Assembly (NCBI RefSeq): GCF_003025555.1
Contig: NZ_PYMH01000007.1
Span: 1-64,000 of the forward strand
Direction of reading: 5' to 3'
DNA length: 64,000 nucleotides
Source: Photobacterium lutimaris
Lineage (GTDB): Bacteria > Pseudomonadota > Gammaproteobacteria > Enterobacterales > Vibrionaceae
Below are positions 42,255 to 50,658 of this stretch, piece by piece. Position numbers and translations under genes: made by a program. The notes below the pieces were generated by a model. That model was not told the origin of the DNA and ran no database searches. It saw nothing but the letters and a program-made list of their open reading frames with translations. The first letter of the stretch is position 1, and each line of letters begins with the position of its first letter.

Positions 42255-43442
42255 ATGGCAGAAAAGTTCGATGTAGTAATTATTGGCGCAGGGGCTGCAG
42301 GCTTGATGTGTGCGGCTGAGGCGGGCAAGCGGGGACGCTCTGTGCTAGTGGTTGATCACGGCAAGAAACCGGGACGTAAAATCCTGATCTCCGGTGGCGG
42401 CCGTTGTAACTTTACCAACTACGATGTGGTCGCCAGCAACTACGTTTGCCGCAATCCGCATTTTGTAAAATCGGCCTTGTCCCAGTATACCCAGTGGGAT
42501 TTCATTTCGATGATCGCCAAGCATGATATCGCCTTTGAAGAGCGTGACCATGGCCAGCTGTTCTGCGAAGAGTCGGCCAAGGATATCGTGGCCATGCTAC
42601 TGGCCGAGTGCGACTTGCCGACGGTACAGCAGCGTTATCAGGTTGATGTCCATGACATCACCAAAACGGAGGGTGGCTTTAGCCTCAAGCTCAATGCCGA
42701 CTCGGTAGATTGTGAATCGCTGGTGGTCGCAACCGGTGGTTTGTCGATGCCAAAACTCGGTGCGACGCCGTTTGGCTATCAGCTGGCCGAGCAGTTTGGT
42801 TTGGCGATGGTACCGACTACCGCCGGTTTGGTGCCGTTTACCCTGCACAAGGAAGATAAGGAAGCGTTCGCCGAGCTATCGGGTATTGCTATTCCGGCTT
42901 TGGTGGAAGCGCAAGACGGTACCACTTTCCGTGAAAACCTGCTGTTTACCCACCGTGGCCTGTCCGGGCCGGTTATTTTGCAGATCTCCTCCTACTGGAC
43001 ACCGGGTCAGAAAGTGACCGTTGATTTGCTGCCGGATCTCGATTTGGCTGAGACCCTGAACACGATGCGTGACAAGCACCCGAACCAGAGCCTGAAAAAC
43101 TCGCTGTCGCGCTTGTTGCCAAAGCGTTTGATTGAAGTGCTGATCGAGCGGGGTGACTTGGTTGATAAGCCGCTAAAGCAGTTTAACCCGAAAGACATTA
43201 CGGCAATGGCCAGCTACTTCCATCAGTGGAAGATTGCCCCCAACGGGACCGAAGGCTACCGCACCGCCGAAGTGACCTTGGGTGGGGTCGATACCGATGG
43301 GCTATCATCGAAAACCATGGAAGCGAAAAAGGTACCGGGCCTCTACTTTGTCGGTGAGGTGATGGACGTCAGCGGCTGGCTGGGGGGCTATAACTTCCAG
43401 TGGGCGTGGAGCTCGGGCTTTGTTGCCGGCCAGCATGCCTGA
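42255..43442 (+). CDS. HI0933/YhiN-family flavoprotein
   Basis: A 395-residue FAD-binding protein of the HI0933 family. The N-terminal dinucleotide fold reads VVIIGAGAAGLMCA, followed by the family motif GRKILISGGGRCNFTN and the C-terminal GEVMDVSGWLGGYNFQWAWSSG. The physiological reaction is not established. The start at 42255 (MAEKFDVV) is chosen over an in-frame upstream start that adds 32 unrelated residues. It is the last core gene before the accessory island. Confidence 0.88.
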   Translation: MAEKFDVVIIGAGAAGLMCAAEAGKRGRSVLVVDHGKKPGRKILISGGGRCNFTNYDVVASNYVCRNPHFVKSALSQYTQWDFISMIAKHDIAFEERDHGQLFCEESAKDIVAMLLAECDLPTVQQRYQVDVHDITKTEGGFSLKLNADSVDCESLVVATGGLSMPKLGATPFGYQLAEQFGLAMVPTTAGLVPFTLHKEDKEAFAELSGIAIPALVEAQDGTTFRENLLFTHRGLSGPVILQISSYWTPGQKVTVDLLPDLDLAETLNTMRDKHPNQSLKNSLSRLLPKRLIEVLIERGDLVDKPLKQFNPKDITAMASYFHQWKIAPNGTEGYRTAEVTLGGVDTDGLSSKTMEAKKVPGLYFVGEVMDVSGWLGGYNFQWAWSSGFVAGQHA

Positions 43443-43503
43443 TCGTGTGTAGAAACAATAAAGTTTGCCCGTAAGAGCTACCTGAACTATGGTTCTTACA
43501 GGC

Positions 43504-43623
43504 TCACTGTATTGGTACCGCTTTAATGCGGTTACGCACTCGACCAACACGCGTTTTATTATGCTGGATTTCGAGTTCATGTTTTTGCTTCTTAGTCAGA
43601 GTTACTTTCAAGGGTCGTAGCAT
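43504..43623 (-). pseudogene. Remnant of an IS630-type transposase (N-terminal end)
   Basis: On the minus strand a 39-codon frame starts MLRPLKVTLTKKQKHELEIQ and continues with RVGRVRNRIKAV before a stop. The pattern of L-T-x-K-x-K-x-E-L-E then R-x-x-R-V-R-x-R-I-K-A-V is that of the N-terminal DNA-binding end of IS630-family transposases. The rest of the transposase is missing. It marks a past insertion at the exact point where the AT-rich gene cluster begins. Confidence 0.65.
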
Positions 43624-43660
43624 GATCCTCATATCGCTGAAAATCAAGCATCTTCAATGA

Positions 43661-44509
43661 TCATGGGTATAAATCTGAAAATGTTTTAACGATAAGGTTC
43701 ATGGTGTTTCTAGTTTGTTTGTCTTTGTAGGCCGAGTATATTAATACTGAGGAAGATGGGATTTTAGGTAACCCAAACTTTTTAGAAACTTCTATCAATG
43801 TGCGAGGTGCTGCTCGGTGGGGAAAGATCCCTACAGCCATACCTGCTTCAATTGCCGTAACGATAGCAGTCATATTATTTCCAATAAAGGCCTCATGCCA
43901 TTGTATTTTAAATTTATCTAAAACCTGCATTGCTACATTCCGCATTCCACAATGCTCTTTTAGATTTGCAATAGGCAAAGGCCCCTGGTGATCGTAATCA
44001 AACTGGGCGGAAGCATACCAACCAAAATACTCTGGGCATAACTCTTCACCGTCATAGCGCCCATCGTCACTTCGAATAATTACCGCATGAAGAGAGCCCG
44101 AATTACATAGCTCGGTCAATATTGTAGAGCTTTCTACCGATAATTCTATTTGTAAACTAGGGTCAGCCTCTTTTAAGCGAGATAATACCAATTGCATTTC
44201 TGGACCAAATACATGACACCCAACACCAAGTTTGAATCTCCGTCTAGGCGAGGACAGGCTTGCAATAGCTCTGTCATTGGCTGAAATAAGTTCACGTGCC
44301 TCTGGTAAAAAAGCTTCTCCTGCAGAAGATAAGCGTACTTGTCTTGGCGTTCTTTCTACTAATTGTACGCCTAGTTTATTCTCCAGCCTTTTAAGCTTAA
44401 CGCTAAGTGTGGCTTGAGTGCTGCCCATAGAGTCAGCCGCTTTGGTGAAGCTTTTGTGATCATTAATTGCTAAAAAAGCGCGAATAGAATCAAGATCTAG
44501 GCTAATCAT
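43661..44509 (-). CDS. LysR family regulator of the biosynthetic island
   Basis: A 282-residue LysR-type regulator with an N-terminal helix-turn-helix (residues 4-62: SIRAFLAINDHKSFTKAAD, TQATLSVKLKRLE) and a LysR substrate-binding domain. It is divergent from the MFS exporter that opens the biosynthetic operon, with 257 bases between. It probably senses the product or an intermediate and controls the operon. Codon use is AT-rich like the rest of the island. Confidence 0.88.
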   Translation of the reverse strand: MISLDLDSIRAFLAINDHKSFTKAADSMGSTQATLSVKLKRLENKLGVQLVERTPRQVRLSSAGEAFLPEARELISANDRAIASLSSPRRRFKLGVGCHVFGPEMQLVLSRLKEADPSLQIELSVESSTILTELCNSGSLHAVIIRSDDGRYDGEELCPEYFGWYASAQFDYDHQGPLPIANLKEHCGMRNVAMQVLDKFKIQWHEAFIGNNMTAIVTAIEAGMAVGIFPHRAAPRTLIEVSKKFGLPKIPSSSVLIYSAYKDKQTRNTMNLIVKTFSDLYP

Positions 44510-44676
44510 ATAAATAACTCCTTTACTACTATGTTTAGACTGATTTCCGAGTTACATCTTGTTTTTTAAACTTTCAAACAGGAGTGTAACATGTTGTATT
44601 TCAAGCAATAATTACGGTTTGTTATGACTGAAATATTGAAGCATTTATTTAGATAATGTCAAGAAGCTGCTACATT

Positions 44677-44697
44677 TTACTCCCTTCATGAGAGTAA
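44677..44697. promoter_or_regulatory. Inverted repeat upstream of the island operon
   Basis: TTACTC (44677-44682) and GAGTAA (44692-44697) form a perfect inverted repeat with a nine-base spacer, 69 bases before the MFS start. It is a candidate operator for the divergent LysR protein, though the spacing is not the classic N11. Confidence 0.45.
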
Positions 44698-44766
44698 CCA
44701 CGGTTGGTGCTCTTGCAAGTTACAACGATTCTCTGCGCTACTTTGAGAATTGAAATGGAGTGTCAA

Positions 44767-46299
44767 ATGTTTTCCGCTATATCAGCTAAAAATAAAATAG
44801 CATTGGCTGCTGTGTGTTTATCTGCAGTCATGCTGGGGTTAGAAATAACCAGTATCCCTTCTATATTACCGACGTTGAAAGATCTACTACCTGCAAACTT
44901 TCAGCAACTCCAGTGGATCATGAATGCTTACACCATTGCAATGTGTTCAGTTTTAGTTGCTATGGGGGCATTGGCGGATCGATACGGTCGTAAACGCATT
45001 TTTATTGCAGGTATCTTTGTTTTTGCTATTGCATCACTGCTTTGTGGTATTGCAATGAGTGCGCCGGTACTTATCGCTGCCCGCTTTTTACAAGGCCTGA
45101 GTGCAGCAGCGATGCTGTCTTGTCAGGTTGCGGTGCTTTCTAATCAGTTTCCAAATGGGCCAGAGCGAGGTGCAGCGTTTGCTACCTGGGGCATTATATT
45201 TGGTCTTGGTTTGGGTTTTGGTCCTATTGTAGGTGGCATCATCCTTGAACTTGCCAGCTGGGAATGGGTATTCCTCATTCATGTTCTTATTTCGTTAGTT
45301 ACTATAATCTTGGCGAAAAAAGGCGTCACTGAGTCTTCTGATCCTAACGCTGTTAAGATGGACTTCGGTGGAATGATCACCTTGTCGTTGTCAGTATTTG
45401 GTTTGGTCTACCTCATTATTCAAAGCCATGAAACCAGCATTACAACTAATACAGGCTTGGCGATTCTTTCTGGCAGTATTTTGAGCTTTATTTTGTTTGT
45501 TATTATTGAATACAAAGTAGAGCGTCCTATGTTTGACTTTTCAGCATTTAAAGTTCGCAATTTCTCTGGTGCATTATTTGGTGCGAGTGGAATGAACTTT
45601 AGCTTTTGGCCATTCGTAATTTATTTCCCAATTTATCTCCAATCTGTACTGGGTTATAGCGGCGTGGTATCGGGCTTAACGGTACTGGCATTAACTATTC
45701 CTACTATTATCGTACCTCCCTATGCTGAACGCATGCTTCAAAACAAAGGGCCAGGGTTTGTTATTCCCTTGGGTTTGCTCACTATTTCTGCCGGCTTTGC
45801 TTCAATTTGGTTCGCAATTGGATTGCAAGGAACATCGTGGATGACGTTACTACCGGGTTGTGTCATAGCGGGTATTGGTCTTGGTTTGACGAACACACCT
45901 GTAACAAACACTGCAACGGGTTCACTGCCACCAGAAAGGGCTGGCATGGCTTCGGGTATGGAGTTTAGTGCTCGGATGATCTCATTGGCCGTCAATATTG
46001 CAATCATGGGATACATTTTGGTAAACGGAGTCTTTGAGGGCTTGAAAGGTATTCTGAATATCAGTGACGCAGAAATTATGCCTATTGCAGATGCATTGGC
46101 ATCAGGCAACATCGCTGCGGCTGAATCGCTCGGTGTCACTACACAAGCAGCGAGTGAAATTTTGACATCTGGCTTTAGCTGGGTGGTTCTCTACGGCGCA
46201 ATATCCGCATTTATTTTGTGTATCGCATCCGCATTAGCTTGCGAGAATAAAAATCAATCTGAAGATGATGATCAATCAGTGAGTGTGGCTACAGAGTAA
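44767..46299 (+). CDS. MFS exporter, DHA2 (EmrB/QacA) type
   Basis: A 510-residue membrane protein with about 14 helices. It has motif A as GALADRYGRKR at 67-77 and the family start in which a D/E in helix 1 precedes I-x-x-I-P-S/T-I (LEITSIPSILPTL). Members export drugs and secondary metabolites. As first gene of the operon it is the likely export and self-protection pump for the cluster product. The start at 44767 has GGAG seven bases upstream; an ATG four codons earlier and a TTG at 44704 are less likely. Confidence 0.88.
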   Translation: MFSAISAKNKIALAAVCLSAVMLGLEITSIPSILPTLKDLLPANFQQLQWIMNAYTIAMCSVLVAMGALADRYGRKRIFIAGIFVFAIASLLCGIAMSAPVLIAARFLQGLSAAAMLSCQVAVLSNQFPNGPERGAAFATWGIIFGLGLGFGPIVGGIILELASWEWVFLIHVLISLVTIILAKKGVTESSDPNAVKMDFGGMITLSLSVFGLVYLIIQSHETSITTNTGLAILSGSILSFILFVIIEYKVERPMFDFSAFKVRNFSGALFGASGMNFSFWPFVIYFPIYLQSVLGYSGVVSGLTVLALTIPTIIVPPYAERMLQNKGPGFVIPLGLLTISAGFASIWFAIGLQGTSWMTLLPGCVIAGIGLGLTNTPVTNTATGSLPPERAGMASGMEFSARMISLAVNIAIMGYILVNGVFEGLKGILNISDAEIMPIADALASGNIAAAESLGVTTQAASEILTSGFSWVVLYGAISAFILCIASALACENKNQSEDDDQSVSVATE

Positions 46300-46345
46300 C
46301 CCCTCTACGCTATCTATCTAATTTAATTAATAAGTAGCTGCAAAA

Positions 46346-46370
46346 CATTGCTGTGTACAGCACAGCAATG
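46346..46370. promoter_or_regulatory. Perfect hairpin ahead of the first carrier protein gene
   Basis: CATTGCTGTG / CACAGCAATG, a perfect ten-base stem with a five-base loop, lies between the MFS gene and the carrier protein gene. No T run follows, so it is not an ordinary terminator. It may be an operator, a processing site or a leader structure that sets exporter and biosynthetic gene levels apart. Confidence 0.5.
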
Positions 46371-46404
46371 GGTTATTTGCACCTTAAAAACAGGGAATTT
46401 GGTA

Positions 46405-46644
46405 ATGGAATTGAGTTTTGAAAACTTAAAAGAAGAAATATCAATCATTTTGGATGTTACAAGTGAAGAAGTGCAAACCAACACGGAGTTAACTGGAAGC
46501 GCTCATTGGGACTCTTTCGCCATGCTATCGGCTGCTGCTTTAGTTACAAAATACACTGGCGCACAGTTGTCCATGGATGATGTGTCGAAACTCGCAACCG
46601 TAAATGATTTCATTTCTTTAATAAACAACTCAAAAGACAAATAA
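46405..46644 (+). CDS. Acyl carrier protein (first in cluster)
   Basis: A 79-residue stand-alone acyl carrier protein. Helices and acidic character fit the family, and Ser37 in HWDSFAM is at the phosphopantetheine attachment position. It differs from fatty-acid AcpP, which has GADSLDTVE there. The ATG at 46405 is preferred to an upstream start that would include the hairpin. One base separates it from the KAS III gene, which implies that the two proteins work together. Confidence 0.85.
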   Translation: MELSFENLKEEISIILDVTSEEVQTNTELTGSAHWDSFAMLSAAALVTKYTGAQLSMDDVSKLATVNDFISLINNSKDK

Positions 46645-46645
46645 G

Positions 46646-47659
46646 ATGGAATTCAAAGCAATTTCAGGTATTCGCATTGAAGCGATAACAGCAGCGCTCC
46701 CTGTAAAAACTATTGGCAAAGAAGATTTTTCAGCCATGTATGGCGAGAAAAATGCTGCACGTGTGGCGAGAGGAACTGGGATCAGCGCTATTCGCACTGC
46801 AGATGGTTTGTCAACCGAAGCGCTGATAACCGCCGCCGCTCAGCAATTGTTGAACAATGTGAATGTTACCTCTGACGACATTGACGGCCTGATAGTCGTT
46901 ACTCAAACGCCCGACAGTTGGAGCCCAGGAACTGCCTTTGCCGTTCACCATAGGCTTGGTTTGAAATCAGGATGCTTTGTCGCAACGGTCAACGATGGCT
47001 GTGCGGGGTATGTCAACGGCATGATTCAAGCAGCGTCTCTTATCTCATCTGGCGCATTCAAAAAAGTACTGTTGTGTACTGGGGATATCAACACGCGTCT
47101 AGTTGATGATGCGGACTATCAAGTACGCATGTTGTTTGGTGATGCAGCCTCGGCAACCTTGATCGGTAGTGGTACGGAAACCGTCAATTTCATCAATGGT
47201 ACTGATGGTTCAGGAGCAGACATGCTGGGTGTGAAAATCAACTACGAAAAGGGAGCACAAAGTACGGCTTCTGTAGCCACCTTAAAAATGGATGGTGCTG
47301 CAGTGATGAGCTTTGCGCTCAAGCGTGTGCCAGAAGTGGTGAATGCGCTCCTCGACCAAGTGGGTATCAAGAAAGACAACGTAGATCTCTTTGCTCTTCA
47401 CCAACCCAATGAATTTTTGTTGAACTACTTGATAAACCTACTTGGAGTGGAAGCATGCAAAGTTCCTATTGATGTAAACGGAATTGGAAACACTAACTCT
47501 ACGTCAATTCCATTACTTCTTACGCGAAGAGCAAACCTTAATGAGCGAAACGATATCGTACTTTGTGGGTTTGGTGTCGGGTTGGCATGGAATGCGATGC
47601 ACGTGAATTTGTCCGATACGGCATTAATAGCGCCAGTAGAAGTTTACGCAGTTGCGTAG
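46646..47659 (+). CDS. 3-oxoacyl-ACP synthase III-like (FabH-type) condensing enzyme
   Basis: A 337-residue thiolase-fold enzyme with the complete FabH triad: Cys119 in NDGCAGYVNG, His252 in ALHQPNEF and Asn282 in GNTNSTS. It should condense an acyl-CoA starter with a malonyl or other carrier-bound unit to give a beta-ketoacyl-ACP, or transfer an acyl group. The catalytic loop is not that of housekeeping FabH (usually DAAACAGF), and its position next to a dedicated carrier protein indicates a pathway role rather than fatty acid synthesis. Substrates cannot be read from sequence. Confidence 0.88.
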   Translation: MEFKAISGIRIEAITAALPVKTIGKEDFSAMYGEKNAARVARGTGISAIRTADGLSTEALITAAAQQLLNNVNVTSDDIDGLIVVTQTPDSWSPGTAFAVHHRLGLKSGCFVATVNDGCAGYVNGMIQAASLISSGAFKKVLLCTGDINTRLVDDADYQVRMLFGDAASATLIGSGTETVNFINGTDGSGADMLGVKINYEKGAQSTASVATLKMDGAAVMSFALKRVPEVVNALLDQVGIKKDNVDLFALHQPNEFLLNYLINLLGVEACKVPIDVNGIGNTNSTSIPLLLTRRANLNERNDIVLCGFGVGLAWNAMHVNLSDTALIAPVEVYAVA

Positions 47660-47698
47660 TTTTTATCCGAGATAGTTAGATTTTTAAGGAAGAAAATA

Positions 47699-49540
47699 AT
47701 GTGCGGTATTACTGGATGGATTGATTTTCAACGACACTTTCCAGAGCGAAGTCAAATTGTGGATCGAATGACGGACTCCTTATCTCATCGAGGACCAGAT
47801 GCGAGAGGAACATGGTATGACAGCTATGCAGCGTTAGGTCATAGACGTTTGTCCATTATTGATGTTGAACATGGCGTTCAACCAATGCTAGCTCAAAACA
47901 GGGAAGGGCAAACCTCCGTTGTTGCATTTAATGGTCAGATTTTCAACTTCAGAGAGTTGCGCTCACAGCTGGTGGGTTACGGCTATACCTTCGAAACAAA
48001 CAGTGATACTGAGGTATTACTAAAAGGTTATTTACACTGGAAGGAGCGTGTGGCTGAACACCTCAACGGCATGTTTGCCATCGCTATTTGGGATGTTCAT
48101 CGACAGCAACTTACTCTCATTCGAGACCGTCTAGGGGTTAAACCGCTTTACTACTATCAAACCGACACAGGTATTGTGTTTGGCTCTGAGCCAAAAGCCT
48201 TATTTGAAAACCCTTATGTCAACGCTCAGGTATCAAACACAGGCTTTTGTGAAATCTTGGACATGGTAAAAACGCCTGAGTTGACGCCCTATGACGGTAT
48301 GTATGAAGTGCGTCCAGGCCATATCCTTACATTCAACCGCCAAGGTTTGAAAAAGCAAGCCTACTGGCAGTTGAGTGCAAGAGAACACCATGATTCGCTA
48401 GATGTAACGATAGCGACAGTTAGAGAAATTTTGTCAGACACAGTCAAAAGGCAAATGATTTCTGACGTTCCTATCTGCTCATTGTTATCTGGAGGATTAG
48501 ACTCCTCTGCGATTACCGCTTTAGCGGTAGAGCATGTGGAAAAAGGGCAATTCCCTTCTTTCTCAGTAGATTTCACTCACAACATGGATAATTTTTCGGC
48601 AGACGGTGTCCGAGGTGCTCCGGATGCGCCTTTTGCGCGTGCGCTGGCCGAACACGTTGGCACGGCACATACCGAACTTCTTCTAAACAGCAACCAGATG
48701 CTAGAGAACTCCGTGCGTAATCTTGTTTTACACGGTGTTGATGCTCCGCCTGCCTACTGGGGGGATATGTGGCCGTCTTTGTATTTGCTGTTCCAAGGGA
48801 TAAAAAAACATTCGACAGTTGCGCTTTCTGGCGAAGCTGCTGATGAGGTTTTTGGCGGATATCAATGGTTTAGAAACCCAGCGGCAATTTCGGCCAATAC
48901 CTTCCCATGGTTAACAGCAGGTTCGTCTCGGTACTTTGGTGGTATTCAACTTCTTAATAGAGACTTTGTTCACTCATTAAACCGCGATGAATATCGAGAT
49001 AAGCGCTATCAAGAAGCCTTGGCTGAGGTGCCTGTACTTGCAGGCGAAGCTGAAGACGAAAGACGTTTGAGACAAGTCTCTTACCTAGCACTTACTCGCT
49101 TTTTACCCACCTTACTTGATAGAAATGACCGTATGAGCATGGCGGTAGGTTTAGAGGTGCGCGTACCGTTTTGTGACCATCGATTGGTCGACTACGTCTT
49201 CAATGCCCCTTGGTCTATGAAAACCTACGATGGACGAGAGAAGAGCTTGTTGCGTGCAGCAACAGCCCCTTTACTGCCAGACAGCATCGTACACCGAGTG
49301 AAAACACCGTATCCGGCAACGCAAGATCGTTCCTATGAGCAAGGGCTTCGTGATGAACTTGCAGGTTTGATGGATGATACCAGTTCGCCAGCAAGAGACT
49401 TTATTGATTCTAAAAAGGCAAAACTGCTGATTGATCGTGGGGTGAGTGAAATAAGCCAGCCATATAACCGCGGCGGGATAGAGATGGCTCTATGGATGAA
49501 TCGTTGGCTTGAAAAATACGATGTAACCACGAAAGTATAA
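47699..49540 (+). CDS. Asparagine-synthetase-like glutamine amidotransferase
   Basis: A 613-residue AsnB-type enzyme. Cys2 is the glutaminase nucleophile (MCGITGW), Asn78-Gly79 and Asp103 fit the glutamine site, and SGGLDSS at 264-270 is the pyrophosphate loop of the ATP-dependent synthetase domain. Both halves look active. It would adenylate a carboxylate and amidate it with ammonia from glutamine. In this operon the substrate is more likely a pathway acid than aspartate. Genes of this type also occur in antibiotic and surface polysaccharide clusters. It is 11 bases ahead of the AfsA-like gene. Confidence 0.88.
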   Translation: MCGITGWIDFQRHFPERSQIVDRMTDSLSHRGPDARGTWYDSYAALGHRRLSIIDVEHGVQPMLAQNREGQTSVVAFNGQIFNFRELRSQLVGYGYTFETNSDTEVLLKGYLHWKERVAEHLNGMFAIAIWDVHRQQLTLIRDRLGVKPLYYYQTDTGIVFGSEPKALFENPYVNAQVSNTGFCEILDMVKTPELTPYDGMYEVRPGHILTFNRQGLKKQAYWQLSAREHHDSLDVTIATVREILSDTVKRQMISDVPICSLLSGGLDSSAITALAVEHVEKGQFPSFSVDFTHNMDNFSADGVRGAPDAPFARALAEHVGTAHTELLLNSNQMLENSVRNLVLHGVDAPPAYWGDMWPSLYLLFQGIKKHSTVALSGEAADEVFGGYQWFRNPAAISANTFPWLTAGSSRYFGGIQLLNRDFVHSLNRDEYRDKRYQEALAEVPVLAGEAEDERRLRQVSYLALTRFLPTLLDRNDRMSMAVGLEVRVPFCDHRLVDYVFNAPWSMKTYDGREKSLLRAATAPLLPDSIVHRVKTPYPATQDRSYEQGLRDELAGLMDDTSSPARDFIDSKKAKLLIDRGVSEISQPYNRGGIEMALWMNRWLEKYDVTTKV

Positions 49541-49551
49541 GGAAGTTAGAT

Positions 49552-50640
49552 ATGTCAGTTATACCGCCTATTTCGCCAAAACTGGTGCATAAACACAAAG
49601 CAGATGATCTCTTGCTTAGTGATCCAAGAAAGTTGCTGCCTGTTCGATTTACTTCGTCTCAGGAGAGTATGGCTACTGACCCTGCAATAGTTATGCTGAA
49701 TAGTTTGTATGAAGTATCGGCAAGCAACGAATATGTGCTGAAACTGCCAAAGACTATGTCAGGCGGTGCAGGTGTTAGTTTTGATGAAGTGATTGTGCTT
49801 TCAGCGAATGACCCTATGCGTGGCGTCCCGGCTCAAATTGTCGAATCGATCAGAGCGGGTCTACCTCAGGATACTGCCGAACGAGTCGATATTAATGATG
49901 AAAACGTGTCAGCATTTCTTGCGCATCACAAGGTGGCCCGTCATTCACACAGTTTTCAGTTTGTGAACCGAGGCGATCATTACTTCTTTTATCGAAAACC
50001 TCATGAACATGTACCGGGAATCATGTTACTTGAGGCGGCAAGACAAACTATCTACTACCAATTATATGGCTTTTCTCAGCAACAACTTGGACAAGTCACG
50101 GTAAGTCTTAGCGAGCTCAATGCGAAGTTTTACAATTACGCAGAGCTCATGTACCCCATAGAGATTGTTGTTGATGATCTCACTCGAGGTGACATCCAAA
50201 AACCAAAAGAAGTACTTTATCGCGCTTCTTTCTACCAAAAAGGCATGTTAATCGCTCGTATTAACTCTTTGGCCCCTGTCATCTCTATAAAACGTTTTCA
50301 GATGGCGCGTAACGTCAACCTATTTGGCGAAGAAGAGCGATTCTCACCATTACCGATTGCACCGATTACAGCACTTCTTAGCAGTGGTTGCGGGAAGCAG
50401 GCGCTTGTTGATTTGCAGGACATCGGTCTTTCCGGATGCACAACCAGTGCTATTTCGTTCGACAACGAAGACAGCCACTATTTGAACTTAATCTATGACA
50501 ATAAACTTCATTTCACAGCCAAATTGCAGCGTGAGCGCGACGAACAAAGCCACGTGAACTGGTTATTTAATAGTGTGAGTTATGAAGATATAGAAACGCT
50601 CAAAGAAATTATCAAACGCGGTTTTCTCAAGAAGTTTTAG
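49552..50640 (+). CDS. AfsA-type hotdog protein with PilZ-like C-terminus
   Basis: A 362-residue protein in three parts. Residues 1-115 match nothing I know. Residues 124-240 carry the AfsA (A-factor synthase) hotdog signature: KVARHSHSFQF, then PHEHVPGIMLLEAARQ (150-165), where AfsA proteins have DHVPGMxLLEAARQ. AfsA condenses a beta-ketoacyl thioester with dihydroxyacetone phosphate to start butyrolactone signals. Residues 265-362 look like a PilZ domain: VDLQDIGLSGC (286-296) matches the D-x-S-x-x-G strand pair, and the end resembles the PilZ F-x-x-L-x-x-x-D-x-x-x-L-x-x-x-I helix. The c-di-GMP-binding RxxxR is not evident. Only one AfsA repeat is seen where Streptomyces proteins have two. 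Confidence 0.78.
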   Translation: MSVIPPISPKLVHKHKADDLLLSDPRKLLPVRFTSSQESMATDPAIVMLNSLYEVSASNEYVLKLPKTMSGGAGVSFDEVIVLSANDPMRGVPAQIVESIRAGLPQDTAERVDINDENVSAFLAHHKVARHSHSFQFVNRGDHYFFYRKPHEHVPGIMLLEAARQTIYYQLYGFSQQQLGQVTVSLSELNAKFYNYAELMYPIEIVVDDLTRGDIQKPKEVLYRASFYQKGMLIARINSLAPVISIKRFQMARNVNLFGEEERFSPLPIAPITALLSSGCGKQALVDLQDIGLSGCTTSAISFDNEDSHYLNLIYDNKLHFTAKLQRERDEQSHVNWLFNSVSYEDIETLKEIIKRGFLKKF

Positions 50641-50658
50641 CAAACAAGGTAAATATGC

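Noticed and set aside
43305..43580. A 91-codon minus-strand frame overlapping the end of the YhiN-like gene
   Set aside because: It runs in a different frame from the transposase remnant, overlaps a real gene and has no domain.
46351..46365. LexA-like site in the hairpin before the carrier protein gene
   Set aside because: The spacing is CTGT-N7-ACAG, whereas a LexA box needs N8, so I treat it only as a hairpin.
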